Source: Aphrocallistes beatrix (Eukaryota; Porifera; Hexactinellida; Sceptrulophora; Aphrocallistidae). From it: a DNA stretch of 64,000 nt. The DNA lies in NCBI GenBank assembly GCA_963281255.1, contig OY725500.1:3901184-3965183 (forward strand), in the 5' to 3' direction. Below, piece after piece: positions 31,750 through 42,888 of this stretch. The notes beneath the pieces were generated by a model. That model searched no databases. It worked only from the letters and a program-made list of their open reading frames with translations, and was not told the DNA's origin. The position numbers were made by a program, and so were the translations under genes. The stretch's first letter is position 1. Each line of letters opens with the position of its first letter.

Positions 31750-33053
31750 TCAAAACTTCTGTAGTATCTTTTTCGTTTTTCCATCACATACTACAATCCT
31801 CCCACTTTTTGTTACTGCAACTCCACGAGGAGAATACAACTCTCCATCTTTCCCTTCTCCGCTCACAACCTTACCAATAACAGCTATGAGCTTCCCTGTA
31901 GGCGAGAACACCTTTACCTTATTACTGAGATTATCGCTTATTATTAAATTCCCTCGCGAATCAATTGTGAAGAATCCGACTCTAATAACCACTTCTGCTG
32001 ATATAATTTTTCTGAGTAACGCCCCATCTCTAGAGAATGACTGTAGAGGGAAAGTTGAACTGTAAAAGAGAATGAAGATTTCATCTTTTAGTGCTTCTAT
32101 TGCATAGATATAAGCAGTACTTTGTGGAGTGTTGGATGTCTGCAATTTCACACTGAAAACTTTCTTCAGTCCTTCTTGTTCAATATACCAAAGATATGCT
32201 TGATTGCATGGACAACATAATAACAGGCCTGTTTCTTTATCTAGTGTCAGAGCAGACACATTCCATCTCGGTTTGAGTGTAGCAATTTCCTTTCCTGTTC
32301 TCTTATCTAATTTTATTATAAGTCCATGTTTTGGTACATTACAAGATACAAAAAAGTTTCCACCTGCTGGTACAAGGACTGTCCAAGGTTCATTAATGTC
32401 TTTGCTACTGATATTTCTTTCAAATAAACCTTCTTTATTGAAGACTGCGATTCGATTATTTTTACTATCTGCTATGTAAATATCTTCGTTGTCTGCGTCA
32501 ATAGATAAGCCTCTTGCTTCCTTCAATTGTCCGTCTGCAGATCCTACACTCCCCGCACTCCATACAGGCACCTGTCTATCTTCATACGAGATAGAAGTGT
32601 TAGCAGCTGGAATTCGGCTCAACAGAACACAATCTTCTCGATGGCTGCTTCCAACTGAGAATCCTTCCACTCCAGCTCTAGCACCTCTCTCTCACTACGA
32701 CTGATGCTACGCTCTAACTCAGACATCTCTGCAAGAAGAGGTTCCAGCATCTTAACCTTCATGTCATGAAACCGGTTACTTTTCACTTTCTCTTCAAGTT
32801 CTCCTTGCGTCTGTATCAGCTCACTTCTCTTCTTGTACAGATCGTTAGCTGACATCAGAACAGCATCCAGCTGTGATATGATCTGTTCTTGTTTATCATA
32901 GAGCATACGGTGGTAAAGCTGGAAGTGATGCTCCAATTCAAGTTTCACTGATTTTACCTGTTCCGTTAGTGACTTGTTAGAAATTTTTAATGGAGATAGA
33001 AATTCTTCATCAACATCTATCCTTGTCTTCAGTCCTGAACCATATGATGCCAT
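31750..33053 (-). pseudogene. Coiled-coil / NHL protein, copy B, frame broken in the middle
   Basis: Two overlapping minus-strand frames: 32619-33053 (coiled coil, 144 codons, ending AAIEKIVFC-stop) and 31750-32670 (hinge plus NHL propeller, open to the stop). In copy A the same segment reads straight through (AAIEKSCVVLKNTSISYEDR). Copy B has about a dozen extra bases and a changed phase between 32597 and 32640. A 24-bp GT-AG excision would be too short for an intron. It is either a pseudogene, two short proteins, or a site of recoding; the propeller frame has no internal stops, so decay would be recent. The propeller half differs widely from copy A while the coiled coil is nearly identical. 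Confidence 0.7.
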
Positions 33054-33435
33054 TCGTGTCCTAGTGTTTTATTTTTTCGATACAATCTTTCTTATATAGT
33101 TTCGTCGAAAGCCAAATAAAAGCCTTTACTATATATACATATATCTCCTTAACAGACTTAACCTTTGCAATAGTTAACCAAGTTTAAGTGTGTTTCTCAA
33201 ATTACAAGTACAAAATACATCCAGACCCAAAACAAGAACTTTATACACAGAATATACGTTTATAACTCTAGACTAAATATCTTTTCAAAGCCACAAATAA
33301 ATTACTTAGATATGAATGATTTTTGCAGGCAAAATTTTACTTAATATTTCATATTAGCATCGTGTATTATTTTTAAATAATTGTTAATGAGTCATCTTAC
33401 TAACTTTCCTAAACCTCTTACCATATTAGAATACA
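33054..33435. other. Divergent intergenic region, NHL copy B / ACAA2
   Basis: About 380 bp, AT-rich, between two start codons pointing away from each other; presumably contains both promoters. No motif stands out. Confidence 0.4.
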
Positions 33436-36400
33436 ATGTCACTGATTCGAGGGGTATTTATAGTAGCAGCAAAGAGAACAGCATTCGGCAAGTTTGGGGG
33501 TAAACTGAAAGGCAAATCTGCCACTCAACTCGCGATAATCGCATCTAAAGCAGCAATTGAGGCTGGAGATGTGCACGCAGAACACATTGATAATGTTGTA
33601 ATGGGGAATGTTATACAGGTAAGTACATACGAAAATTTTCATACCGTATTTCTATTATGTACAGGTTCCATCGCTATTCCTACATCTTATAGTCTTCGAG
33701 TGATGCTATGTATATGGCTAGACATGTCGGACTCCATTCAGGAGCTCCTATCTCTTCCATTGCTCTTACTGTCAACAGATTGTGTGGGTCTGGATTCCAG
33801 TCTATTGTTACTGGAACAGAGGTAAGGTTATTCGGCAGATATAAAGAATGATAATTCCCTAAGGAAATTCCTTCATCACATTTCATAAGTAAGTCTGGTT
33901 TTAGGCGATCTTGCTCGGTAACAGTCACCTAGTGCTCGCAGGGGGCAGTGAGAACATGAGTACCGCTCCCCTCGCTACGTACGATGGTAGATGGGGAACT
34001 AAACTCGGAATGGAAATGAAGGTATTGATAGAAAGGTGAGGATTTAGATTAACCAGAAGATGTAATATTCATGAATGTATCTAGTTTGAAGACACACTAT
34101 GGGCAGGTCTCTCTGACACCTACTGCAACCTCCCGATGGCAATAACGGCAGAGAACTTAGCAGTGAATTATAAGATTAGCAGAGAGGATTGCGATAAGTA
34201 TGCCCTGCAAACTCAAACGAGATGGGAAGAAGGTACTGAACTACGTTTCTTGTTATAAGGAGCATTGAAACCAAGCAATTATTTAGGAGCGTATCACGCT
34301 CCTTTCGGCGTATGATTCTGAGTGAGAATCTATTCATGAGCGCAAATATTGGCAATATTTCCACCATACCATAACGATATGATGCAATTTAGGCGTATTA
34401 AAAATTAAGGGATACAAATTAGGAGCGTATCTCTGGAGAGCTGTGTAATACCTTGATTGAAACCCGTTTTATTTCCGTAATAAACGTAGTTTGTAACTGA
34501 ACTATTGAATTGTTACAGCTTGATTTTATTGTTTAGCAAATGCTGCTGGTGAATTCGAAGACGAAATTTGTCCTGTCACGGTAAAAGTTAAGAAAAGAAA
34601 GGAAGATTTTCTGGTCGACGAACATCCGAAGAAAACGTCATTGGAACAACTTGCAAAGCTAGATGTTGTTTTCAAGAAGAATGGAGTTGTAACAGCTGGG
34701 AATGCATCTGTAAGTTGTCCCCTCCCCCCCTCACCCCATCCCTCCCATATTATTCTAAATTGCATCCCACAAATATTAAAAAAATTTATCAAATTAAACG
34801 TAAGAAAAACCTATGAGATTGAAGAATATAAAATTTCTAATTACTAAGATTTAATGTGTATTCCATTGGTATTTTTTTTCTTGAAGTTTCTTCTTGCCAT
34901 ATTCTAGCCTACGTTTTAAGAGAAAGAAAGAAATCCATTTATCAACCCACCCCGGTAATAGCCCGCGTAAAGAATGCCAAACCTCGTGAGAAAAATACCC
35001 AGTCGTGTCACTAAACCTGCCCACCGCACGAATTGATTGAGACAAGAATTCTTCTGTGCTAGGTATCAGAATTTTCGACTTAGTGAATCTGCTCATCTTA
35101 GTGCATACAAGATAAGGTGTGATAGTTTGAATGATCAAACGCGATGATTTACACTCATAGTGGAGTGCATGTGTGAATTTTCGCATGAGAGCTTTACAAG
35201 CTGGATAAATGGATAGAAGTGGCATTGAAAGTGTCCCAGCACCAGACGACACATTTATTATCACACCTCTATCACGTGCCAGCATCCCAGGGAGGAGAAT
35301 ATGTGTCATTTTTAGAAAAGATTCATAATTGACCTTCAACATGCTGTGGATGTCAACAGTCGAGTTTTCAGGATCACAGAAGTACAAGGGGTATTCCGTC
35401 GCGACACCTACATTATTAACGAGCACCCCAATGTCCATATCTCCTAACTGTTGTGAGATTGAGTTGTATGTGTCTGTGTCCGCATAACTGAAGTCTATTC
35501 CAATTATTTTCGTCGCGATTTTGAATGTCTCTTCCAAATGTTTAGATTGTGTTTCGAGTTTTTCTTGCGATCTACTCATGAGTACGATATTGAATCCGAA
35601 ACTAGCTAATTTCTCCGTGTACGCTTTTCCTATCCCGTCTGTACACCCTGTGACAACAGCCCATCCTCCTGCCCCGCGGAATTTGACAGGTTTGGAGATG
35701 TAGAAGACGTAGATTGATTTTATTAGCCAGTAAGTGACTTGTGTTACAATCTTAACACAGAATATGAACCCTGTTACGAGTATAGCTCGGTACAATATAC
35801 TGAGCATGTATCGAACTATTAATATCAGGAAATAGAATTAGATGAGAAGAACTGGTGAGTTTTGATACCCCCCCCCCCGTTTCCCCATCGATAAAAAAAT
35901 GTGAACTAAATTATACATAAATAAAAAACATTCCAATCAGAACAAACAAAACCAATTAATTTATTGATGTACAGTCACAGTATGGAATCACAATCAGCTT
36001 AAGACGACTCAGTAGTATGAGGCTGCGAATTGCGTTAATGATTTGAAGGAGAGAGAGAAAGAGGGAGAAAGAGAGAGAGCTTATAAAAGTATTCTAAGAA
36101 GGGCGAAAGGCAAAATAATTAAACCCTCAAAATCTCCAAATTACACTTGTAGCAGATCGCAATCCAGTCGGGCTGTAGCATAGACCAGTGCACCTGATTG
36201 ATCTCACCGTCAGCTTGATAAGCAAGCAGGGGGTCTTCAATGGGGCGTGAGATCTGCTGGATGTCCCAGATAAGCGCTTTCTTGTCATCAGAAGCGGTGC
36301 AGATGTGGCAGGAGGAATGTGGCGCCCAGGATATCCCATTCAGCTGCGACTGGTGGTTCTGTAGCACCCCTACTGGGGTGGAAGAAGCGCGAATATCGAT

Positions 36401-39400
36401 AATATTCACTTCCGTACTATCAATTGCGATTGCACTGATATAGTTTGAGTCTTGTTTATTCCAAGCTAGCCTGAGTAGAGCCTTATGGTGTGGATCCTCG
36501 TAGAGGATAGTGGAATGTTCAAGATTTCGCAGGTCGAACAAACGGATTGACCCGTCCGCACCGCATGAAATAAACAGATCACGGCCCTTGTCCGACTTTG
36601 AGAACGCGATGTCGTAGACTTCTTTATCATGCGCGATCAGCTGTGTCTTTATGCTGCCAGTTAGCGTTGGTTTGGTTCGCCCCATTGCTTGGCCTGTTTC
36701 TATAGACCATATGGTACAAGTGGTATCAATGCTACAGGTGCCGATCAACTGGAGGTCGACTTCATTCCAGTCGAAAGAGGTTAATGGGGCACAGAACTCG
36801 GAAGCTTTATTGTTATTCAAAAGTGTCTCGAGTTTCACTTCGTTACCGTTGACGTGCCATATGCGTAGGTAATCCCCCGAAGTTGCCAGCAGGTCCGGTA
36901 GTTGTCCGGTTGAGTCAGGAATCCAGTTGATGCGGGTAGAAGGATACGGATGATCGAATTGAGATTTCATTTCAAAATCGCCAGTCTCGTTAGAGAGTGA
37001 AACTATCTGGATTTTATTACTGTATTCCTCCACGAAACTACCGATCGCAAGACGGAACCTGTGATCAGGCCGGTATGACCAGTTCATAGCGTACACCGGC
37101 CATGGCGCGGCGTATTTGTAGATTTCCTTACTTCTGACACTCGAATCAGTAGTCATCTGTTCTCAACACTTCTCTACGGAGTTACTAATCAGGTACAATA
37201 AAGCGATGCTATAAGTCTAATATTATTGGATTTCACTCGACATAATTATACTCACCACTTTTCTCAAAAGTTCTTGATAAACTATGGATGAATACAATAT
37301 TGTCTCCTTCTCATCGCCCAATGGATGCGTAAATCTGAAATCAGCATGGTTAAATATAATGTTTTAATTAGTTTTAAGATCGACCTGAAACGGTGAATAT
37401 TAATGCATCTTATCAAATATTCATTTTGGTACATAGATTTTGCATTATTAATTGCTATCTCGTTCGTTTAGGGCATTTGTGATGGAGCTGGAGCGTTGGT
37501 GCTAGCTAGCGAAGATGCACTGAAAACACACAACCTGAGACCTTTAGCCCGTGTGGTGTGTAGCGAGGTAGCAGGGGTGGAGCCTAGCATCATGGGGATC
37601 GGTCCGGCACCTGCGATCAGAGGAGTACTGAAAAAAGGCGACAAAAGGATAGAGGACATAGCTATAATCGATGTGAGTTCCTGAGACTGATTGATGAATT
37701 TTTACAGCTGATTTTCCCTATTTTCACATTTTTAAATGTTGCAAACTCGGGGAATTAAGTGTAAAATTTTACTTTGAAGAGAATAATTGCATTTGGGCAG
37801 CTAAAATAGTCACAAAATGTTCTTATTACTGCAACATTCAACTTGTTAAAAAATCCGACACTTTCAAATGTACAAATCTGAACATTTACATAAATAAAAA
37901 CTAAAAAATAACATAAATAATTCAAACCAAACGCAAATATACACTCTACATGACTTGCCCCACAGATTCAGTCATATCTTCTCCCACCAATACTTCTCTG
38001 TCTTAACACTTCGCTTTTGCTTGGCCACTTCATCAGCAATCGCTTTATTCGGCGTCAGATCCGATTCATTTAGAGGTTTATTAGAAATCGGTTCTTTGTG
38101 GTTGCAATTGATATAAAGCAATAACGCTTCGCGGTCAAATGTGTTACCATCCGGAGTGATGACTGGATTCTCGAATATCTTATGTGTGAGGGGACAAATT
38201 AAGTAATCTGGACATTTTGGTCGAATGTCTTTCGCTGTTCTAGCTGACTGGGATCTGTTCAGTTTTCTGGAAATAAGGGAAGAGGAAAATATGGGTGTCT
38301 TGTTCTCTTTATTCTTGGCGTAGAAGAGCAGTAACTCCTTTGTTTGAACTGCATGTGAGGGAATAGGTGAGACGAAGAGATTATAGATGGCATCGATAAT
38401 TTTCCGTAGTGAAATACTATTCTTGTAGCCATCAAAGAGTAGTGGATGGCAAATATTCCCTTTTTTATCAACATTACAATGACGTATCTTGCACAAGATG
38501 CGAAATTTCGGAGGAGCTAATGGGTAACGACTTGGAAAATGCATTAATAGCTCAACATTGGGGATAACCTTATGAAACTCGAATGTTATAAACCAATCTT
38601 TGAGCGAACGATTTGTTGAGTACATTTTCGCGTATGGATTTGGATTTCGCACATACTGCGTGATAACTCGCAGAATATGTACAACATCATCAGGGGTAGA
38701 AGCTGACGTGAAGTTCTGCTGTAAATTCTCTAACTGGTCATCATGATCTTGAAATTCATTGATAGCTGGACTCTCCATTTCAGATTCGTTTTTATTTTCA
38801 ATGCGAATATGATTTTCCACCAAGTCAATATACTCCACAAGTCTGGAGTTACTGAACGGATACTCATCGAAGATGTTTTGTTCATTAGTAATATGACGAT
38901 CGACCGTGTTTTCATTTATTAACATTTTGATTTTAGTTTTCTCTTCTCTACTCAGGCTAAACTGACCTCCGAAAACTACCAATGACTTCATATCGAAAGG
39001 AATAATGCAATTCTTAATATCTTTCGCTGTATTTTGGTTGGTAATGCAAACGAGACTCGATTTCGGATAGTTCGTAGAGCAAAATACAATTGCATTTGCG
39101 AGAGGATCTTCATCAACTTTTTGTTGTTTAGTGATGGAAGGTTTCATTAGAACTTGAAGTGTCGTGTCAACGGCAAGTAGTATGTCGTTATAACAGAGTG
39201 TTGGGCTAACTAGCAGTCTGTTAAATTCTTCCCCTTGTCTTTCCCTTGAGAACACATACAGTCCTAATAGATGGTTCGTTTCCTGTCGTATTAATCGATC
39301 AATGATTGTATTTATAAGGATCAATCCAGTTGAGAGTTGTGTACACCCGTATTTCTCCGTTTTCTGCTTTCCTTGTATGGAATTTATATCAGTACGCCCC

Positions 39401-42159
39401 AATTCTTGTGAGAAATCCAGCAGTAGTATCATACTACCCGTCGTGTTGCTATTCGATACTGCTTTTCCGATATTCATTGGGATGGTTGGGAAGTCGTGTG
39501 GATGGAAGGAAACGGCTTTTCCTTCTTTCGGTGAGTAGTATTTCAGGTATTTATACGCTTCTTTGGACCCCCCAGTGAACACTACAGCTCCGTTTGAATC
39601 GGTTTTGTGAGAGAGTAGCAATCCATTCTCAACTCGATACTGCATAAAGTCGAACATGAGTTCAATAGAGTTCTTATAGGGGAACGAGTCATTTTTGTCA
39701 AGGGCTATTTTGGCGTTTAATTTCTGGTTCACGCGAGGAGCACTCGACCAAAGTACCATCTCCTTCTGTTCCTCAGGAAAAGACATCGCTAGCCGTCTGA
39801 TGTTAGATTCAGGCGATTTTCTACGCGATCGGGATGGGAGATATAAGTTATCGTATTGCTCAGTAATCTTGTCTCCTGGATTAGAAGATTTTTCTATGAA
39901 TGCACATAATTGAGAGAAAAGAGGGAGTTTATCCGGAATCGAGTGCTTATTATCAACAGCGAAGGAAAGGATCATAGAAATTCCTTCTAGGATTGCGATT
40001 TTGTGCGGCAACGATATAGAATTTCCCGTCGCTAGCAGATACATAGCATATACCATTGGAGCTGAGCAAGTGTTTTTTCTTAAACTACCAAGAAATTGTA
40101 GTAGCTCATCTTTGCTTTTTCCCGATAGCTCGCGTGAGAAGTACATTAGTTCCGAGTTGAATGTATGCAGAACGTTATACTCAGGGTGTTGTAAACCGCA
40201 AGGACGTGCTAAACCACTGGCGAATGCGTCTAACGAAGTGGGCGTCCAGTATTCTTCAGATAACTCGAAGATTAACTCGATTCTATTCTCTTGGATAGCT
40301 TTCACGCTTACGCCTTTATCCTCTTCAAGTCGGCTGGGGGATCTATAGTTGATAGGCCGCTGATAGAGGCTAATACAAAAAGGAGGTAGTTTGATGTGTA
40401 GAGCGAGTGCCCGTTTAATCTCTGAACCTAGTACAGTATCATCATCAAAGGATAAAGCTTCAATACCTAGTACCAAGTCATCATTGATACTTTGTACTAT
40501 TATCATATGCTTTGTGGTGGGATTTGTGCTTTCAACTGGAGCTGTGGGCGGAGGGAGAATCGCCTTAGGGATGGCGTATACTAATTCTTCATTACGCAAT
40601 AACCATAATTTTATCGGGCCTAGGAAATAGGCTGGGTTGGTGACTAGAGGATAGCCAGTTTCAGAATAGAGTTCTATGCTCTCGCATTCATATTCAATGC
40701 TTGGTTTCACAATGTTATACATCTGCGTGATGACGTCATAATAGGGCGTGTTCTGTTCTACCTGGAAAGATTCTGTGCGGTTGAATTGAATGTGAGAAGA
40801 TGACAAGAGTCGGTATCGAATGCGAATGAAGACAGGCTCATTGCTAGTGGGGCGATTCATTTTGATCTCCTACATTAAAATATATTATAATTGACTTTTA
40901 AAACTTAATTAAGGCGCATTAAATAACGTTAATACATGATTAATCTATTCAGAACATCATAGTACCTGTATTGCATTTGGTGCCATCTTTCCAAAGCGTT
41001 TCATCTCCTCTATTGTAAGGCCTAACACCACCAGTTGGCCTTCATTGGAAAGGTAGTACTCGAAATCTTCCAACCTTTTAACTAGAGGGGTAGTGGCATT
41101 GTTTATGAATTGCTCTTTGTGCCGTTCTAAATCTAGTTTCTGTAGAAACTGTTCTACCTCTTCGGTCATTTTCTTGAGAACTTAACTAAATTACTTCTCG
41201 TCTCACGTTTATTATATATGCATACACCTTATTCCTGGTCAATACAACTCACACAACGATTCCTTTAAATGTTGGGACTAATCTCCTTTTAAGTCAGGCA
41301 TAAATTACCTCAGATACGCCTCCTCAGCAATTGTAATTCAATTGAGATAAATGAATTAGTTTATGCTTGACTATCAGTTTATCTGAACTAGACATAGAGC
41401 ATGTCATGATGTCTTAATCATACGTTTGTACTGGTATTATTCCCCTCTCCACGTGCTGTTATTAGTGATGTACTTCCAATTATCAAGTCACTAGATCGAC
41501 TCAGTACTTTTTTTAAAAATTAGCATTTTTTTGTATATCTAGTCTAAACACCCACTATGTTTTTTAAAAAATGTGTCTGTATAATCTTGTCTCATACATC
41601 AACTAAATAATTTAAAAAATCTAACGATTTGTGACCTAAAAAAGACATTTTTATCGACTTGTCAAAATGTCGATAAAAGTTAGGTCAGGTCAGGTCAAGT
41701 CAGTTATTTTTGCAATCAGATTATTCAAGATCATCTCAGCCCACGTCATTATCAAGTATAATACTACATAGCTCTATATCATGTTATTTTAATTAATAAG
41801 GTCAGGTCGAGAACCTAAGCCTGGAGTTCAGTTATCCATGGTTCTAGTTCTCAATGGGCACTAACTCGTATTAAAATACATTTCTAGTCTCACACAATGA
41901 ACAAGTTCAATTCTAGATAAACGAAGCGTTCGCTGCTCAATACTTGGCGGTGTTGAAGGAGCTCGGTCTGCCTGAAGACAAGCCGAACAAGTGTGGAGGA
42001 GCCATCGCTTTAGGACACCCGCTAGCTGCTTCCGGAAGTAGAATCATGACGCATCTCGTTCACCAGCTGATACGGAAAAAGGAGAAATACGCAATCGGCA
42101 GTGCATGCATTGGCGGTGGACAAGGCATAGCAATATTAATTGAAAACGTTAACATCTGA
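33436..42159 (+). CDS. ACAA2: 3-ketoacyl-CoA thiolase, mitochondrial type
   Basis: Seven phase-consistent exons (33436-33618, 33693-33821, 33905-34021, 34085-34232, 34537-34709, 37472-37672, 41917-42159) give 397 residues, the same length as human ACAA2. The start [20 protein letters not shown] matches the uncleaved N-terminal targeting region of that enzyme. All catalytic residues are present: C92 in [11 protein letters not shown]351 in [11 protein letters not shown]381 in SACIGGGQG, and NEAFA. The enzyme performs the last step of mitochondrial fatty acid beta-oxidation, splitting 3-ketoacyl-CoA with CoA. The fifth and sixth introns are 2.8 and 4.2 kb, far larger than the others, because they hold three complete minus-strand genes. 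Confidence 0.96.
34851..35807 (-). CDS. Very-long-chain 3-oxoacyl-CoA reductase, HSD17B12/HSD17B3-like
   Basis: 318 residues, intronless, nested antisense in ACAA2 intron 5. A hydrophobic N-terminal anchor (about residues 5-40) precedes a short-chain dehydrogenase fold: cofactor loop TGCTDGIG (near 54), NNVG (near 130; Val in place of the usual Ala), catalytic Ser in INVSSGAG, and Y-x3-K as YPACK. The C-terminal part ([10 protein letters not shown] and the later [12 protein letters not shown]) matches the HSD17B12/HSD17B3 subgroup. In the ER, HSD17B12 reduces 3-ketoacyl-CoA during fatty acid elongation; some relatives act on steroids. A terminal di-lysine ER signal is not evident (ending QWNTH). 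Confidence 0.88.
   Translation of the reverse strand: MLSILYRAILVTGFIFCVKIVTQVTYWLIKSIYVFYISKPVKFRGAGGWAVVTGCTDGIGKAYTEKLASFGFNIVLMSRSQEKLETQSKHLEETFKIATKIIGIDFSYADTDTYNSISQQLGDMDIGVLVNNVGVATEYPLYFCDPENSTVDIHSMLKVNYESFLKMTHILLPGMLARDRGVIINVSSGAGTLSMPLLSIYPACKALMRKFTHALHYECKSSRLIIQTITPYLVCTKMSRFTKSKILIPSTEEFLSQSIRAVGRFSDTTGYFSHEVWHSLRGLLPGWVDKWISFFLLKRRLEYGKKKLQEKKYQWNTH
36119..37156 (-). CDS. DCAF7: DDB1- and CUL4-associated factor 7 (WDR68/HAN11)
   Basis: 345 residues, intronless, nested antisense in ACAA2 intron 5. It is a WD40 propeller matching the strongly conserved DCAF7 family over its whole length (human protein 342 residues): start [18 protein letters not shown], then [70 protein letters not shown] and [15 protein letters not shown]. 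The protein scaffolds DYRK1A/HIPK2 kinases and MAP3K1, and can serve CUL4-DDB1 ubiquitin ligases. Start codon at 37154-37156. Confidence 0.97.
   Translation of the reverse strand: MTTDSSVRSKEIYKYAAPWPVYAMNWSYRPDHRFRLAIGSFVEEYSNKIQIVSLSNETGDFEMKSQFDHPYPSTRINWIPDSTGQLPDLLATSGDYLRIWHVNGNEVKLETLLNNNKASEFCAPLTSFDWNEVDLQLIGTCSIDTTCTIWSIETGQAMGRTKPTLTGSIKTQLIAHDKEVYDIAFSKSDKGRDLFISCGADGSIRLFDLRNLEHSTILYEDPHHKALLRLAWNKQDSNYISAIAIDSTEVNIIDIRASSTPVGVLQNHQSQLNGISWAPHSSCHICTASDDKKALIWDIQQISRPIEDPLLAYQADGEINQVHWSMLQPDWIAICYKCNLEILRV
37972..41169 (-). CDS. SAM / UBL-like / vWA-like / UBC (E2) / U-box fusion protein
   Basis: Exon 1 is 40966-41169; intron 40870-40965 (GTACTA...ATGTAG, phase 0) joins it in frame to exon 2, 37972-40869; 1033 residues. 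Residues 1-68 resemble a SAM domain ([31 protein letters not shown]). About residues 75-260 hold two ubiquitin-like segments (weak). A vWA-like segment with LDFSQELG follows near residue 553. About 795-920 is an E2 fold with [12 protein letters not shown] and [11 protein letters not shown]; the Cys of GNIC (residue 875) sits at the catalytic position and the Asn of the usual HPN is kept. Residues 954-1019 are a U-box ([31 protein letters not shown]). E2 charges and transfers ubiquitin and the U-box is an E3, so one chain may do both. Nested antisense in ACAA2 intron 6. If exon 1 is separate, the second ATG (40860) gives 962 residues. Confidence 0.85.
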
Positions 42160-42283
42160 TAGTGTTCTATTGTAGATTCGTTTTAGGTTCAGAAATTTTA
42201 AATTTAGATTCAAGATACGAATATTCGAGTAAAGTTGAATATTAATAGTAATCAATCTTTTTTTGCACAATATAGCCTAAGTA

Positions 42284-42736
42284 TTAATCAAAACTAAAGG
42301 AAAGTTTCTTATCCTTAGTCTTAATGGTCTGCAGCTTGCATACGATATGCTCCAGTAGTTCCTCACGATTGGAGAATACTGATGTTACTTTGGCATCGGA
42401 CTCTTCATGCTCTCTCCTTGCTGCCTGGTTACAAATATTCTCTACCGCCGATCTGTATGTCTGAAAAACTTCTAATCGTTCTTCCTGTTGTTTCTCTACC
42501 TGTTGTAATTTTAGTAAAGGTTCAATCGAGACAGCTGTTTCATCTTTTAGTGTTTTCATAATTTTTTCGCTGAAACTTTTATCATAAACTTCTTCGTCTT
42601 TCATTAAATTTTTATTCATCTGGTCAACACTTATGGTAAGCTGTGCGTAGGCCGACTCTAGCCTACCTTGAGACGTGTATTCTGAAGTACTGGAGCTATT
42701 GAAGGAATCCATGGGACTGGCATTGGGCTCCGCCAT
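42284..42736 (-). CDS. Small coiled-coil protein, unrecognised
   Basis: 150 residues in a single exon, ATG at 42734-42736. A Ser-rich N terminus (about 25 residues) is followed by charged helices with heptad character (LESAYAQLTISVDQMNKNL, LLKLQQVEKQQEERLEVFQ). Tail to tail with ACAA2, stops 125 bp apart. The size and helices recall small subunits of multiprotein complexes (kinetochore, BLOC-1, Mediator), but no signature lets me choose. No signal peptide or membrane segment. Confidence 0.6.
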   Translation of the reverse strand: MAEPNASPMDSFNSSSTSEYTSQGRLESAYAQLTISVDQMNKNLMKDEEVYDKSFSEKIMKTLKDETAVSIEPLLKLQQVEKQQEERLEVFQTYRSAVENICNQAARREHEESDAKVTSVFSNREELLEHIVCKLQTIKTKDKKLSFSFD

Positions 42737-42802
42737 CTGATTCGAATTTTTACTAGTAAAAGCAGGTAAAATATTTATATCATGTTTTAACGCTAGACAT
42801 GT

Positions 42803-42888
42803 ACTCTAGGGGTCCGAATAAACGGGGTGGTGGAAAATTCTCAATAATTAATAAGCGGGGGGGGCCGTTTATTCGGACCCCTAGAGTA
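42803..42888. mobile_element. Short MITE, CTCTAGGGGTCCGAATAAAC ends
   Basis: CTCTAGGGGTCCGAATAAAC and GTTTATTCGGACCCCTAGAG are essentially perfect inverted repeats (the inner G counts differ) around a 30-bp AT-rich centre. Relative of 10734-10950. Flanked by GTA.../...TAC, itself palindromic. Confidence 0.75.

Noticed and set aside
32597-32640. 24-bp intron restoring NHL copy B
   Set aside because: Far shorter than any other intron in the window and absent from paralogue A, where the same segment is coding.
41640-41705. Short GGTCA tandem and TTTTATCGAC inverted words in ACAA2 intron 6
   Set aside because: Three to four 5-bp units and 10-bp arms are too little to support a functional site.
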